From: Fontibacillus panacisegetis
GTDB lineage: Bacteria; Bacillota; Bacilli; Paenibacillales; Paenibacillaceae
Direction: 5' to 3'
Assembly (NCBI RefSeq): GCF_900102215.1
Contig: NZ_FNBG01000007.1
Span: 99,311 to 163,310 of the forward strand
DNA length: 64,000 bases
Positions 8,871 through 19,186 of the stretch are shown here, piece after piece. Numbering within the stretch: the stretch's first letter is position 1; the number at the start of each line of letters is the position of its first letter. The position numbers and the translations under genes were made by a program. The notes beneath the pieces were generated by a model. That model was not told the DNA's origin, searched no databases, and was given only the letters and a program-made list of their open reading frames with translations.

Positions 8871-10079
8871 CTATCCAACGTTGGAATACAATGTGAACAT
8901 CGGCAACATGATCGCCATCACAATCATTCCAATGATCCCTGCCAAAAACACAATAAGCAGCGGCTCAATCAATGATTTAAGACGATCCACTGTATTATCG
9001 ACATCCATCTCGTAGAAGTCAGCGACTTTACCGAGCATTTCATCCAACGCTCCCGTCTCTTCCCCAATCGCAATCATCTGCGTCACAAGCGGAGGAAATA
9101 CCCACGCCTTCTTGAGCGGGTCTGACAGCGGATTTCCTTGACGGAGAGAGTCACTTGATTGGTGAATATAACCACTGATCACTTTGTTGCCTACCACCCC
9201 CTCAACTATAGATAGTGATTGCAATACCGGTACTGAACTGGCATATAACGAAGACAAGGTCCTCGTCATTTGGGCGATTGCCCCTTTTTGCATGACCTTA
9301 CCAAATACAGGTATTCTCAACTTTGCATAATCTATTAGATAACTGCCTCTTTCGCTGCGCTTCATGAACAGAAAAGCTACAACGATGACAAGAACAGAAC
9401 CCAACCATATATACCATTGATTCGAAATACTTTCACTTAATGACAGTACCATTTTCGTAATTAGCGGCAATTCAGCATCAAATGAGTCGAACATTTCTAC
9501 AAACTGAGGTACTACACCTTGCAACAAGTAAATAACAGCAGCAATCGACAATAACCCAACTATAATGGGATAAGTCATCGCCGACTTTATTTTCTCCCTT
9601 ACGATATGGTTCTTCTCAAAGAACATCGCCAATCGATCAAGCGTACCATCCAAATCACCGGACTCCTCGCCTGAACGAATCATACTAATAAACAACGGGG
9701 GAAATATTTTTTTGTGTTCCTGAGCAGCCTGCGAAAAGGATAATCCTCGTATTAATGCTGAACTAACTTCAGCTAAAGCCTTTTTAAGTGGTTTACTCTC
9801 CGTTTGCTGAGCTAGTATCATCGTTGCTTCTACCATCGGAACTCCCGCACGCATCAATGTCGCAAATTGACGACAGAAGATTACAAAGTGAATACTTTTT
9901 ACAGGGTTACCGATATAAATATCTGTTGTAAGTACAGTTTTACGAATTTCCTCTACAGACAGCACCGTTAATCCTCGCTTGCGAAGCTCCTCTACTGCAG
10001 AGGATTTGTCCGTCGCCGTGAATTTCCCCTTAAGATGTTTACCTGAATTGCTCTTCACATGGTACATATACTGAGGCAT
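8871..10079 (-). CDS. pilC: Type IV pilus inner-membrane platform protein PilC
   Basis: 402 residues with two copies of the T2SSF/GspF domain (about residues 70-190 and 270-395). Each has the FCRQFATLMRAGVPMVEA- or MTRTLSSLYASSVPVL-type helix and an EESGDLD/EETGALDEML acidic turn. Three transmembrane segments, the last at the C-terminus. It anchors the PilB and PilT motors to the platform. The start overlaps the end of pilT by 41 bases, indicating translational coupling. Confidence 0.95.
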   Translation of the reverse strand: MPQYMYHVKSNSGKHLKGKFTATDKSSAVEELRKRGLTVLSVEEIRKTVLTTDIYIGNPVKSIHFVIFCRQFATLMRAGVPMVEATMILAQQTESKPLKKALAEVSSALIRGLSFSQAAQEHKKIFPPLFISMIRSGEESGDLDGTLDRLAMFFEKNHIVREKIKSAMTYPIIVGLLSIAAVIYLLQGVVPQFVEMFDSFDAELPLITKMVLSLSESISNQWYIWLGSVLVIVVAFLFMKRSERGSYLIDYAKLRIPVFGKVMQKGAIAQMTRTLSSLYASSVPVLQSLSIVEGVVGNKVISGYIHQSSDSLRQGNPLSDPLKKAWVFPPLVTQMIAIGEETGALDEMLGKVADFYEMDVDNTVDRLKSLIEPLLIVFLAGIIGMIVMAIMLPMFTLYSNVG

Positions 10080-11127
10080 TATTAGAGCCTCCTTCCACCA
10101 TATATGTCTTAGCTACCGAGTGATGTATTCGTCCCGACTGAATCATCTCCTTGATGGACATCTCCAACGTGCGCATCCCTAAATGAAAACTGGTTTGCAT
10201 CACACTCTTGATCTGATGATTTTTCTCTGAGCGAATCAAATGACCAACGGCTGGTGTGTTAACTAGAATTTCAGTTGCACAGCCCCTTCCGCTTCCATCA
10301 ACGGTCGGTAATAATCGCTGGGAGATGACCGCAACGAGAACTGAAGACAATTGCATTCGGATTTGACCCTGCTGATGACCGGGAAAAGCGTCAATAATTC
10401 GGTCAATCGTTTGCACGGCGTCACTTGTGTGCAAAGTAGCTAATACGAGATGCCCCGTTTCAGCAGCTGTAATAGCCGCTGAAACGGTCTCTAAATCACG
10501 CATTTCTCCGACAAAAATAACATCAGGGTCCTGTCTTAATACCGACCTGAGACCACTTTCGAAAGTCTGAGTATCCCTGCCTACTTCCCGCTGATTAATC
10601 ATTGAATTCTTATTTGTATGAATGTACTCGATAGGATCCTCAAGTGTAACAATATGCTTGGACTGATTTCGATTAATAAAATCAATCAAAGCAGCAACTG
10701 TTGATGATTTTCCACTGCCTGTCGGACCCGTTACAAGAATAAGACCCTGATTCTTATCAGCAAACGAGGCAACAACTGAAGGAAGCTTTAATTCCATCAA
10801 AGAAGGTACGCTAAGTGCAATTCTCCTCACTGCAGCACTAACATATTTTCTTTGCCTGTATACATTAATTCGAAATCGGGAAACACCTGGTAATTCATAC
10901 AGAAAATCAATCTCGCCTATTGAGTGAAACAACCCCTTTTGTTCTTCATCAAGCAAGCTTAAAGCCATACTCTCTGAAGCTTCTATTGAGATCGGTGACT
11001 CGCCAATCGCAACCAGTGAGCCATTAATTCTCATCATCGGAGGTGTCCCAACGGATAAATGCAAGTCAGATGCTTGTCTCTTATGTGCCTGATTTAACAA
11101 ATCAAGCATCATTATTTTCCCATCCAT
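10039..11127 (-). CDS. pilT: Twitching/retraction ATPase PilT
   Basis: Hexameric ATPase that depolymerises pili. 362 residues. Motifs: N-terminal ASDLHLSVGTPPMMRING, Walker A GPTGSGKSST, Asp box LEDPIEYIH, Walker B DPDVIFVGEMRD, His box ATLHTSDA. The C-terminal effector segment reads LIRSEKNHQIKSVMQ where many PilT have AIRNLIRE, followed by MRTLEMSIKEMIQSG. Located between pilB and pilC, so this locus encodes both extension and retraction motors. Confidence 0.95.
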   Translation of the reverse strand: MDGKIMMLDLLNQAHKRQASDLHLSVGTPPMMRINGSLVAIGESPISIEASESMALSLLDEEQKGLFHSIGEIDFLYELPGVSRFRINVYRQRKYVSAAVRRIALSVPSLMELKLPSVVASFADKNQGLILVTGPTGSGKSSTVAALIDFINRNQSKHIVTLEDPIEYIHTNKNSMINQREVGRDTQTFESGLRSVLRQDPDVIFVGEMRDLETVSAAITAAETGHLVLATLHTSDAVQTIDRIIDAFPGHQQGQIRMQLSSVLVAVISQRLLPTVDGSGRGCATEILVNTPAVGHLIRSEKNHQIKSVMQTSFHLGMRTLEMSIKEMIQSGRIHHSVAKTYMVEGGSNNASVYVPCEEQFR

Positions 11128-11142
11128 ATAATCCCCCTGCCA

Positions 11143-12807
11143 TTATGTTGCAACAGTTTCCCTAAGTACTTCCTGCAATGTTGTAATTCCCTGAATAACC
11201 TTATCTATGCCATCATCCATCAATTGAATCATCCCTTGCTTGGCAGCCGCTTCACGGAGCTCATTCAATGAAGCCGATGAATTAATAAGCTCTCTTATTT
11301 CATTATTAATAAAAAGAACCTCATGAATGGCTACTCGTCCCCGGTATCCCGTCCTGTTACAGCTGCCGCAGCCCTTACCCCGATATAAAACCTCAGGATG
11401 CGCTCCACGACTTTTTAAGAAGACAGCTTCCTGACCAGTTGGAGCAACCTGCTGCTTACAATCGTTGCACACTCTTCTAACTAGACGCTGCGCAACGACC
11501 CCAATCAATGATGAAGCAATTAGATACGATTCAACTCCCATATCGCGAAAACGTATAATGGAGCTGATCGAATCATTAGTATGCAACGTGGATAATACGA
11601 GATGACCCGTTAATGATGCGCGGATCGCTATTTCTGCAGTTTCACTGTCACGAATTTCACCGACCATCACGATATTTGGATCTTGCCGCAAAATGGAACG
11701 AAGCCCTGCTGCAAAGGTCATTCCGATGTTAGGGTTAACCTGAACCTGATTTATTCCTTCCAGCTGATATTCAACAGGGTCCTCTACCGTAATAATATTT
11801 CTTTCTTCATCATTAAGGTGACTAAGGGCAGAATATAGCGTCGTCGACTTACCGCTACCTGTTGGACCAGTAATGAGTAAAATCCCGTAAGGTCGTTCAA
11901 TCATTTCTTTGAACATTTCAAGGTTATGATTATTAAAACCTAGATGACTAATAGCTTTAAGGCCTGTACTCAAATCGAGCAGCCGCATTACAATCTTCTC
12001 TCCATGCACCGTAGGCAACGAAGATACGCGAATATCCACGACTTTAAAATCAGCCTGAAACTTCATTCTTCCATCCTGAGGAAGTCTGCGTTCGGCTATA
12101 TTAAGTTGGGACATGATTTTGAGTCTGGCAATTATGTATCCTTGCATTTGCTTTGGAATAGTTCTTTCTTTACGCAGCACACCATCAATCCGGTAACGAA
12201 TGGTGACTCCATTTTCACCCGGATCCACATGGATATCTGACGCACGCAGCTGTATAGCCTGTTCAATCATTTGATTTACAAGTCGTACTACCGGCGCATC
12301 TTCATCCGTAATTTCAAGCTCACCGATTTCTTCCGGTGTGGATAGATCAACCATCATTTTGCTCATTGAATCTTGAAGCCCATAGAAACGCGCCAATGCG
12401 CGCTGTAATTCATCCTTGCTTGAAATAGCCGGTTCAATTCGAAAACCAGTACTCATTCTCAATTCTTCAATAGCAAAATAATCCAGCGGGTCCGTCATGG
12501 CTACCATAAGTCTATCGCCATCTTTGTAGAACGGAATGACTTGATAACGTCTGGCTATACTTTCAGGGATAATCTGCGCTATAGCCGGATCAATCTGATA
12601 CTTAAATAAACTTACGTGAGGAATCCCTAGCTGAAATTCCAATACTTCTATTAGCTGCTGCTCAGTTATGTAACCTTGCGTAATGAGCAGATCTCCAAGT
12701 TTCTGCTTACTCTTTCTTTGCTCCCGCAATGCCTCCTGAAGCTGATCTTCCGAGATGATAGCGCTTTCTACAAGCAAATCACCTAATCTTTTTTTTATAG
12801 CAACCAT
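11143..12807 (-). CDS. pilB: Pilus extension ATPase PilB
   Basis: 554 residues. An N-terminal MshE/GspE-N domain (about 1-150), Walker A GPTGSGKSTT, Asp box VEDPVEYQLEG, Walker B MVGEIRDSETA and His box STLHTND. A zinc tetracysteine motif CNDC...CGSCNRTGYRGR follows; it is diagnostic of PilB rather than PilT. GGGGG precedes the ATG. First gene of the seven-gene pilus operon that runs to 5389; its promoter should lie in the 260-base gap up to 13067, but I see no convincing -35/-10 pair. Confidence 0.96.
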   Translation of the reverse strand: MVAIKKRLGDLLVESAIISEDQLQEALREQRKSKQKLGDLLITQGYITEQQLIEVLEFQLGIPHVSLFKYQIDPAIAQIIPESIARRYQVIPFYKDGDRLMVAMTDPLDYFAIEELRMSTGFRIEPAISSKDELQRALARFYGLQDSMSKMMVDLSTPEEIGELEITDEDAPVVRLVNQMIEQAIQLRASDIHVDPGENGVTIRYRIDGVLRKERTIPKQMQGYIIARLKIMSQLNIAERRLPQDGRMKFQADFKVVDIRVSSLPTVHGEKIVMRLLDLSTGLKAISHLGFNNHNLEMFKEMIERPYGILLITGPTGSGKSTTLYSALSHLNDEERNIITVEDPVEYQLEGINQVQVNPNIGMTFAAGLRSILRQDPNIVMVGEIRDSETAEIAIRASLTGHLVLSTLHTNDSISSIIRFRDMGVESYLIASSLIGVVAQRLVRRVCNDCKQQVAPTGQEAVFLKSRGAHPEVLYRGKGCGSCNRTGYRGRVAIHEVLFINNEIRELINSSASLNELREAAAKQGMIQLMDDGIDKVIQGITTLQEVLRETVAT

Positions 12808-13067
12808 ATTTAACCCCCATTTTCGTTAAAATCAAGTTCAAGAGAGAGGTTGCAAACTCTTAAAATAAATAGGTACTTATACCCAAACCAGCTTCCTTTT
12901 CATATTCAGGTAATGTTTCATCAAAACTATTGCAACTAAAGTCGCACTAACATACACTAATTATAATCTTTGTTGGAATTAATACAACATATTCTCTCAA
13001 ATATAATAGTCTTAAAGTAACAGTTTTTTTATAATTGTTGCGACGATACTCTTAGGAGGATATAACT

Positions 13068-16000
13068 ATGAAAAATACGATTAAACAAAAGCACATTTCA
13101 ATTCTGTTAATCATTTCGTTTTTCATCGTGATGTTCAGTACTTTAGGAGCAAAACTGGAATACGCGAATGCAGCAGGGCAAACAACCATCAAAATGCTCG
13201 AAATAACAGAGAATGGGACATCTGATCTTACAGGGCTATCTAATAGTGCCTTCAAGCTTGATTTAACAACATACAGTATGAAGCAATTCGTCGCTTCACG
13301 AGATTATCTGGACGGAAAATATGATGCCGTTTACATAGGAAAAGGAACCTACAGTACAGCAATACCTGCTGGAGTGCTCAACACAAGTACTAAACAAAAC
13401 GACATAACAAATCTTAAAGCTACTGAACTAAAACACTATTTTGTTAACAAAGGGCTTCCATTAATTGTTTATGGAGACACTACTACCGGTGCCTTAAAAC
13501 AATCTACTGACGGTAAATTGCATAAATTCATTACTTCGGTTCAGAATAAAAGCAATGTAAGCTTTGTTAACTCTAGTGAAATAAGCAATGCAACAACATT
13601 TGCTAATAAAACATCATTACTGACAAAAGCAACTGTTCGCCCCCAACTTACAATTGTCAGCAAACCAAGTGAATATGCTAGCACTAACAAAATATATACG
13701 AGGGGTGAAACACTCACCTATAGCTATAACATTACCAATTCCAATAATCTTGGCAATCTGGAAGTAAATCTGTACATTGGAATCGACAGCGCCGTTCCAT
13801 TTACCACGAAACAGCTCGTTGCTTCCACAACTGTAACAGCGAACAACGGCACAATTTCCTATTCACTGCCTCGCGGCTATTCCGGTCCAAGGTACTGGCG
13901 TCTTGAGCTAGTAGATCTCAGTAGCGGTCTCAAGGATGTACATGCTGGCAGCTTTCGATTTAAAGATGAGACCAAAGTAATCAATGTTCTGCAATATAGA
14001 CCAAATAATAGCGGTGACGATGCAGGTCTCGATAAGGATCATAATTTTGACAGCAGCTATCTCGTTAAATCTGGGGATTATGAGATTAAATTTACGGCGA
14101 CTACGGTCAATAGCTTTAATGGTGGTGGTGGCTCTTATGGATATGAAAAATTTCAGGCATACGACATGCTGATTTTCGGATTCGCTCATGAATATAAAGA
14201 GTATGCTTTCATTGAAGTTCAAGCAGCAAGAGAAGCGTTATTGAGTTATATCAATTCTGGAAAAAGTGTCATGTTCACTCATGATACCTTCAACCCTTAT
14301 AGCAGAGAAGGTTATAGAAGTGAATACTGGAACAATTTTAGAGCTATTGCTGCTATGATTGATCCTGCAAATAATGTAGGTAATATCAACAACAGCTACA
14401 CTACATCAACAAAGAGGGCAAACTCCGGCTTGCTAACTGATTTTCCTTTTGTATTACCAAACGATATTGAGGTGATGAGCACACACGGCCAATACTACAC
14501 ACTTGATCTCGAGGACCCTGATGTGATTCCTTGGTATAACTTATCTGGAGGCGGGCGTACAGTCGGTGATAGCTGGAACCACTACTATGCCTATTCTAAA
14601 GGTAATATTACCTTTACGAATTCAGGTCACTCTGGACAAACCACGACCGGATATACCGAAGGTGAGAGACAGCTCTTCCTTAACACAATGTATCGGGCAT
14701 TCACAATGGCTAATCATGGCCCAGTCATTACCGTGTTCTCGCCTGAAGAATATGACTCGGTAAAGGACAATTTCATACCTACATTCAATGAAATTCCTGT
14801 TCATTATCAAGTTGATGATCTTGATCTGGGTGATACCAACCTTACTACCTCGGTTAACTTCATTTATAATGGACAAACCTACAGCAAGATACCTGCTCGC
14901 AGCATCATTTCGGGCGATACCATTAACATGTCTTTTGAAAATCCTCTGCCTAATGGGGGGGACTTAATCGTAGAAATTATTGCAACGGATAGTAAAGGGG
15001 CACAATCTAAAAAGCAGATTAAAGTAAAGGTCAAGAAGGTAAGCTCCAATCTGGAGCTGTCCCGCAGCTTCTCCAACAATGTTGTAAATAATAAAGTGGA
15101 CACTGGAAGTACGGTTACGATGAATTATACGATTACGCCAAAGCCGATTGCTGGCAGCGGATCATCGATGAGCGTAACTAATATTCAGTTCAAAGAGACA
15201 CTTCCTCCAAATCTGGAAGTCTCATCTTTGCCTACTGGTTTCACAAAAACCGGAAATGTCACAACGGGATACACGATCTCAAGAAACTTGAGCAATATTC
15301 AATACACAAAGAAAGGTACTGACACGTTATATACAGCAGATCCTGTCACTTTCTCAATTACAGCCGTACCGATAAAACGTGGATTCTATCCCTTAAATAG
15401 TGCCACACTCACTTTTAAGGACATCGGTCAATCATCTAATTTCACATTACCGTTTCCAGGCTCTACATTAGAAGCTGTAACCAAGCTGACCTCGCTCAGT
15501 TTAAGTGACAGGACTATTTTAGTTGGAGATTCACTGAAACTGTTCCCGACCTACACTCCCGGGGATTTAACCGATGTACCTTTTACTTGGTCATCGGATA
15601 AACCAGGCATTGTAACAGTCGATAACACGGGTACTATTAGAGGCATCGCCGAAGGAACAGCAAGGATCACAGTCACAGCGCTGGACGGCAGCAATTTGTC
15701 AGCCACAGCCAATATTACAGTCGTTAAGCCCGGACTATTTATTAACGGACCTGATGAAGTAGCTGTGGGTGAAAATATCACTTTGACATCAAGATTAATG
15801 GCTGCAGATTACGAGCAAGTCACTTCATATTCCTGGAGTATTGATTCAGGCAGCAGCTTCTTGTCGATCAGTCCAACAAATCAAGCATCAACAACAGCTA
15901 CTGGTATCAACAAAGGAACTTCTACCGTTAAACTAACGGTTATTACGAATAAGGGCAACACTTATACAGCGACAGCAACGGTTCGAGTTGTCAAAAGACT

Positions 16001-16799
16001 AACGGGTCTTCATTTAGATGGAACGACACTCTTTGTTGGGGAAAGCGCAACATTAACTCCTCAATTTACACCTACGGATGCTTCAGACAGGACGGTAACT
16101 TGGCAAACGAGCAATGCCAGCATTGTGTCAGTGACTCCAGCCGGAGTTGTCACTGGCGTAGATAGTGGCGAAGTTACCATCACCATCAGATCACAAGACG
16201 GGAGTAACTTAACTGCTTCAGCGATTGTTCGGGTTATTCAACCGAATCCAACCTTTACAGGACCAGATACTGTTGATTTAGGTCTCCCCCTTCCTCTAGA
16301 TGCTGAAATGCAGTCTTCTGTGACAGATCCGATTGTAGCGTATAGCTGGAGCGTAAATCCGTCCTCTACTGGTGGCGTTATAATCCAAAGCCAGTCAGGA
16401 AGCTCTATTGATTACCGAGCAACCAAACAAGGTGAGATAGTTGTTAAGGTAGTAGTCACCACTCAACTTGGCAGAACCTACGAATCTGCTCCAAAAAGTA
16501 TCACAATTAATCCTGTTGCTCTGGGGCTGCCAGATAGCATTATTGTTTCAGTTAATGATACAAAGGAGCTATTTGCCTCACTAAGCTCTGGTCCAGTATA
16601 CGGTAAAGTTAATATTAAAGATTTCCTTATATGGAATAGCGATAACCCAAGCACCGTAAGCATAAATAGTGACGGGAAAATCACTGCTATTAAAGAGGGC
16701 TCTGCAAATATTACCGTTCAATCCAGATATGATTCAACTGTATCTGCTACAACAAAAATTATAGTTAAGAGAAAATTCGACGATAAAGGAAAATATTAA
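13068..16799 (+). CDS. Large secreted Ig-like repeat protein, DUF5057-type, within the pilus locus
   Basis: 1243 residues. A signal peptide (about 1-36, ending YANAAG) is followed by a region of about 550 residues that resembles the DUF5057 domain: KMLEITENGTSDL, KYDAVYIGKG, INVLQYRPNNSG, YDMLIFGFAHEY and FTHDTFNP. From about 800 to the end come alternating beta-sandwich repeats. Three BIG2-like repeats carry TWSSDKPGIVTVDNTG, TWQTSNASIVSV and IWNSDNPSTVSI; PKD-like modules sit between them (FINGPDEVAVGENITL and TFTGPDTVDLGLPLPL). No LPXTG, SLH or C-terminal anchor is visible. AGGAGG precedes the ATG. It is transcribed against the pil operon on one side and the pseudopilin operon on the other. 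An adhesin or pilus-tip role is inference. Confidence 0.85.
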   Translation: MKNTIKQKHISILLIISFFIVMFSTLGAKLEYANAAGQTTIKMLEITENGTSDLTGLSNSAFKLDLTTYSMKQFVASRDYLDGKYDAVYIGKGTYSTAIPAGVLNTSTKQNDITNLKATELKHYFVNKGLPLIVYGDTTTGALKQSTDGKLHKFITSVQNKSNVSFVNSSEISNATTFANKTSLLTKATVRPQLTIVSKPSEYASTNKIYTRGETLTYSYNITNSNNLGNLEVNLYIGIDSAVPFTTKQLVASTTVTANNGTISYSLPRGYSGPRYWRLELVDLSSGLKDVHAGSFRFKDETKVINVLQYRPNNSGDDAGLDKDHNFDSSYLVKSGDYEIKFTATTVNSFNGGGGSYGYEKFQAYDMLIFGFAHEYKEYAFIEVQAAREALLSYINSGKSVMFTHDTFNPYSREGYRSEYWNNFRAIAAMIDPANNVGNINNSYTTSTKRANSGLLTDFPFVLPNDIEVMSTHGQYYTLDLEDPDVIPWYNLSGGGRTVGDSWNHYYAYSKGNITFTNSGHSGQTTTGYTEGERQLFLNTMYRAFTMANHGPVITVFSPEEYDSVKDNFIPTFNEIPVHYQVDDLDLGDTNLTTSVNFIYNGQTYSKIPARSIISGDTINMSFENPLPNGGDLIVEIIATDSKGAQSKKQIKVKVKKVSSNLELSRSFSNNVVNNKVDTGSTVTMNYTITPKPIAGSGSSMSVTNIQFKETLPPNLEVSSLPTGFTKTGNVTTGYTISRNLSNIQYTKKGTDTLYTADPVTFSITAVPIKRGFYPLNSATLTFKDIGQSSNFTLPFPGSTLEAVTKLTSLSLSDRTILVGDSLKLFPTYTPGDLTDVPFTWSSDKPGIVTVDNTGTIRGIAEGTARITVTALDGSNLSATANITVVKPGLFINGPDEVAVGENITLTSRLMAADYEQVTSYSWSIDSGSSFLSISPTNQASTTATGINKGTSTVKLTVITNKGNTYTATATVRVVKRLTGLHLDGTTLFVGESATLTPQFTPTDASDRTVTWQTSNASIVSVTPAGVVTGVDSGEVTITIRSQDGSNLTASAIVRVIQPNPTFTGPDTVDLGLPLPLDAEMQSSVTDPIVAYSWSVNPSSTGGVIIQSQSGSSIDYRATKQGEIVVKVVVTTQLGRTYESAPKSITINPVALGLPDSIIVSVNDTKELFASLSSGPVYGKVNIKDFLIWNSDNPSTVSINSDGKITAIKEGSANITVQSRYDSTVSATTKIIVKRKFDDKGKY

Positions 16800-16801
16800 A
16801 C

Positions 16802-16848
16802 AAAAAGGCATTACGCTAGCGGACAACTGCTAAGCGTAATGCCTTTTT
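16802..16848. terminator. Bidirectional terminator between convergent genes
   Basis: Arms AAAAAGGCATTACGCT and AGCGTAATGCCTTTTT around a 15-base loop, with A-run and T-run at the ends. It serves the Ig-like protein gene (+) and the pseudopilin operon (-). Confidence 0.92.
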
Positions 16849-16865
16849 GTCACTGATTCCTATGG

Positions 16866-18626
16866 TTAGTTAGAAATCAGCCTTCTGCTTTTAACCTGCA
16901 CACTCAACTTTTCAACCCGGGGCAAGGCAGCCGATTGATTTTCAAAAAACTGATCGTTATACTCAATTACGAAACGCGACTTATCTTTATCCCGCTCGGC
17001 TTCTGTGATGTGGAAGTTAAAGTCACTGCCCGTATCCTCAACATCACCGCGAACTGCATTAATGGTTAAAGTACCTTTTGAGAAAAAGCCACCATTCAGC
17101 CAAAAAATGGATCCAACACCGTATAGCTCTGCTGTATCATCAGTGTAAAAAAACGCATCCAGTGTATTGGGATTGCTTGAAGAGTAGCTTCCGTGATTAC
17201 TCGGTGCATCGACACGGTTAATAAAGATTTTACCCTTTGAAATCATCATTAGCTGTTTACGATCATCTCCCATACCTCGTATGATCGCATCCTGTAACGT
17301 AGTTTCTCCTAAAGTATAAATTGTTGCATCCACCAATACATTCCCTGAAATGGTTACATCGCCAGTTACCAAAATGTTGCCCTTAATCGTTAATTTCTCA
17401 TTAAGATTTGGATTGTAGTTCATGATTTTCAGATCTCCATTTACGATAAACCATTTAACACTGCTGCCATTTACCCCTTGCTGTGCATTATTAGTAAACT
17501 CCAGAGCTTTATATTCGATACCATCCAGCTCCAGGTCACCATCAAACAACTTTGACCCGGTAATATTTTTAAATTGAGCAATATAATTATCGTAATCCGC
17601 TTTCTTACTCAAGTACTCATTCATCGCATTCGTATCATTAAGATCAAGAGGAGGTGTTGGCTTGACTGGGGGTGCGTTCATTTTTGTTACACCATATGAT
17701 ACTAATTTGTCGGAAAATGCAGTGTAATTACCAGAATCTATGGCATTTTTTATTTCCGATCTCGCGGTATCTATGCCTGTCGCTTCCGTAGCCTTATCAA
17801 TAAACGTCTCCTCAACATTTATTGATACAAATTTCTTATTACTGCGAATTTGAATTTGATTTTTGGAAATACCCAGTAAATCTTCAATTAGCGGATTACT
17901 TGAACGAAGATAAGAAGTATAGTCACCCTCTTCACGCCCCCGTGGCGTCACCCCCGTCAAATTATGAACCTTGATCGCATCCAGAGATTGTACAAACACT
18001 TTATTGTCATCTTTCAAATCCAATCGAGGATACGCTGCTTTAATCCACTTATCTATTGTGAAATATTTGTAATCAGCCCAATTATCAATCTTCAATTCAT
18101 TACCTGCATATACACTACCCTTTGGACTATAGACCGCACCATTTATAATTACATCCTTCTCCGAGCCGAAGGCATAGTTCAGAAATTCTGGATAGGAACT
18201 AATGATAACCTCCTGCTGTAATGTACGCCTCGTTTCGTTAACTATTGCTTCAGCAGTAAGCTTCACACTATAACTAGTATGATCTGCAGCAAGTGGCAGT
18301 GGTTCAATGCTAATAAGCTTACCTCCAGCACTGTTAAGTTTTGTATTGGTGATTTTATTTTTTAACTCATCCAACTTAGTTTGCCGCATATCAATGGCTA
18401 AATCCACAGGTCGCATCGCTTTTCCATCATATTGCGCCACAAGGTAAGCCACCGCTTCGTCCAATGTTTTCTCAGCAAGATGAAGGCTTTGAACATTATC
18501 TTCAGCTTTCTCTGTTCGGTTTGCTCCGCCAAGAGCAGCACCCATAACAGCCGTTGCTAAAATTAGGAAAATAACAACCATGAACATCACCAAAACGAGA
18601 GCGTAACCACGTTCATTTCGAATCAT
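16866..18626 (-). CDS. PilX-like long pseudopilin
   Basis: 586 residues. The N-terminus is MIRNERGYALVLVMFMVVIF, a short leader plus hydrophobic helix of PilX-N type that lacks the Glu+5 of classical prepilins. The bulk is extracellular: a mixed region, then from about 380 a run of short repeated strands (ILVTGDVTISGNVLVDATIY) resembling a beta-helix. No Cys-rich or enzymatic motif. Last gene of a three-gene operon with PilW- and PilV-like genes. I infer a large minor pilin at or near the tip; its beta-helical domain could bind a surface or polymer. Confidence 0.75.
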   Translation of the reverse strand: MIRNERGYALVLVMFMVVIFLILATAVMGAALGGANRTEKAEDNVQSLHLAEKTLDEAVAYLVAQYDGKAMRPVDLAIDMRQTKLDELKNKITNTKLNSAGGKLISIEPLPLAADHTSYSVKLTAEAIVNETRRTLQQEVIISSYPEFLNYAFGSEKDVIINGAVYSPKGSVYAGNELKIDNWADYKYFTIDKWIKAAYPRLDLKDDNKVFVQSLDAIKVHNLTGVTPRGREEGDYTSYLRSSNPLIEDLLGISKNQIQIRSNKKFVSINVEETFIDKATEATGIDTARSEIKNAIDSGNYTAFSDKLVSYGVTKMNAPPVKPTPPLDLNDTNAMNEYLSKKADYDNYIAQFKNITGSKLFDGDLELDGIEYKALEFTNNAQQGVNGSSVKWFIVNGDLKIMNYNPNLNEKLTIKGNILVTGDVTISGNVLVDATIYTLGETTLQDAIIRGMGDDRKQLMMISKGKIFINRVDAPSNHGSYSSSNPNTLDAFFYTDDTAELYGVGSIFWLNGGFFSKGTLTINAVRGDVEDTGSDFNFHITEAERDKDKSRFVIEYNDQFFENQSAALPRVEKLSVQVKSRRLISN

Positions 18627-18637
18627 GTATGTTCCTC

Positions 18638-19186
18638 CTAAAATCCGAATTTGCTATCCAGAGTAAGCTGGCTTGTGTGCCCGCCTTGATCCTGACTTAG
18701 AGACAGCTTAATGTTAATCATTCCAGTACTGCACTCATTTGGGTCCATGCTTGTACTGCTGCATTCTAATGTTATGTTTGACGCTTGTGGTATATCAGAA
18801 ACATCAACTATGATATTGGAGCGAATCTCAAATTCAACGGTATCAATAATGAGCTTGCCTTTAGAAGAACTTCCATCATTCTGAATATATATCTTTTTTG
18901 TACCTCCTATACCCGAGATTAGTTCAATCCCTTGGTTCCCTCCATCATCAATTCTCTTGATCCTCTCCGGTGCAAACGTATACAATTCATTAATTACCGT
19001 TGACATAACCAGATCAGCTTCATCACGCAGCTCGTTTTCAATTTGAATCTTTTGATAAGAATTAATACCGAAAGTAATGGCAGTAAAAATAACACCCGCA
19101 ATTAGTGAGACTAACGTTATAGCAGCAATCAGCTCAACCAGCGTGTAGCCTTGCTCAGAGCGTTTTGTTTTAACGGATTCTCTCAC
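18638..19186 (-). CDS. PilW/PulJ-like minor pseudopilin
   Basis: 182 residues with a class III signal SEQG followed by YTLVELIAAITLVSLIAGVIF (Glu at +5). The C-terminal globular domain contains a possible disulfide pair (LECSSTS and NECSTG). It overlaps the upstream PilV-like gene by 17 bases and precedes the PilX-like gene by 11 bases, the usual minor-pilin cluster order. The start is GTG at 19184-19186, as no ATG fits. Confidence 0.85.
   Translation of the reverse strand: MRESVKTKRSEQGYTLVELIAAITLVSLIAGVIFTAITFGINSYQKIQIENELRDEADLVMSTVINELYTFAPERIKRIDDGGNQGIELISGIGGTKKIYIQNDGSSSKGKLIIDTVEFEIRSNIIVDVSDIPQASNITLECSSTSMDPNECSTGMINIKLSLSQDQGGHTSQLTLDSKFGF

Noticed and set aside
12808..13067. 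Promoter pair in the gap between pilB and the Ig-like protein gene
   Set aside because: TATAAT-like sequences exist (13002-13007, 13030-13035), but none has a credible -35 at the right distance.
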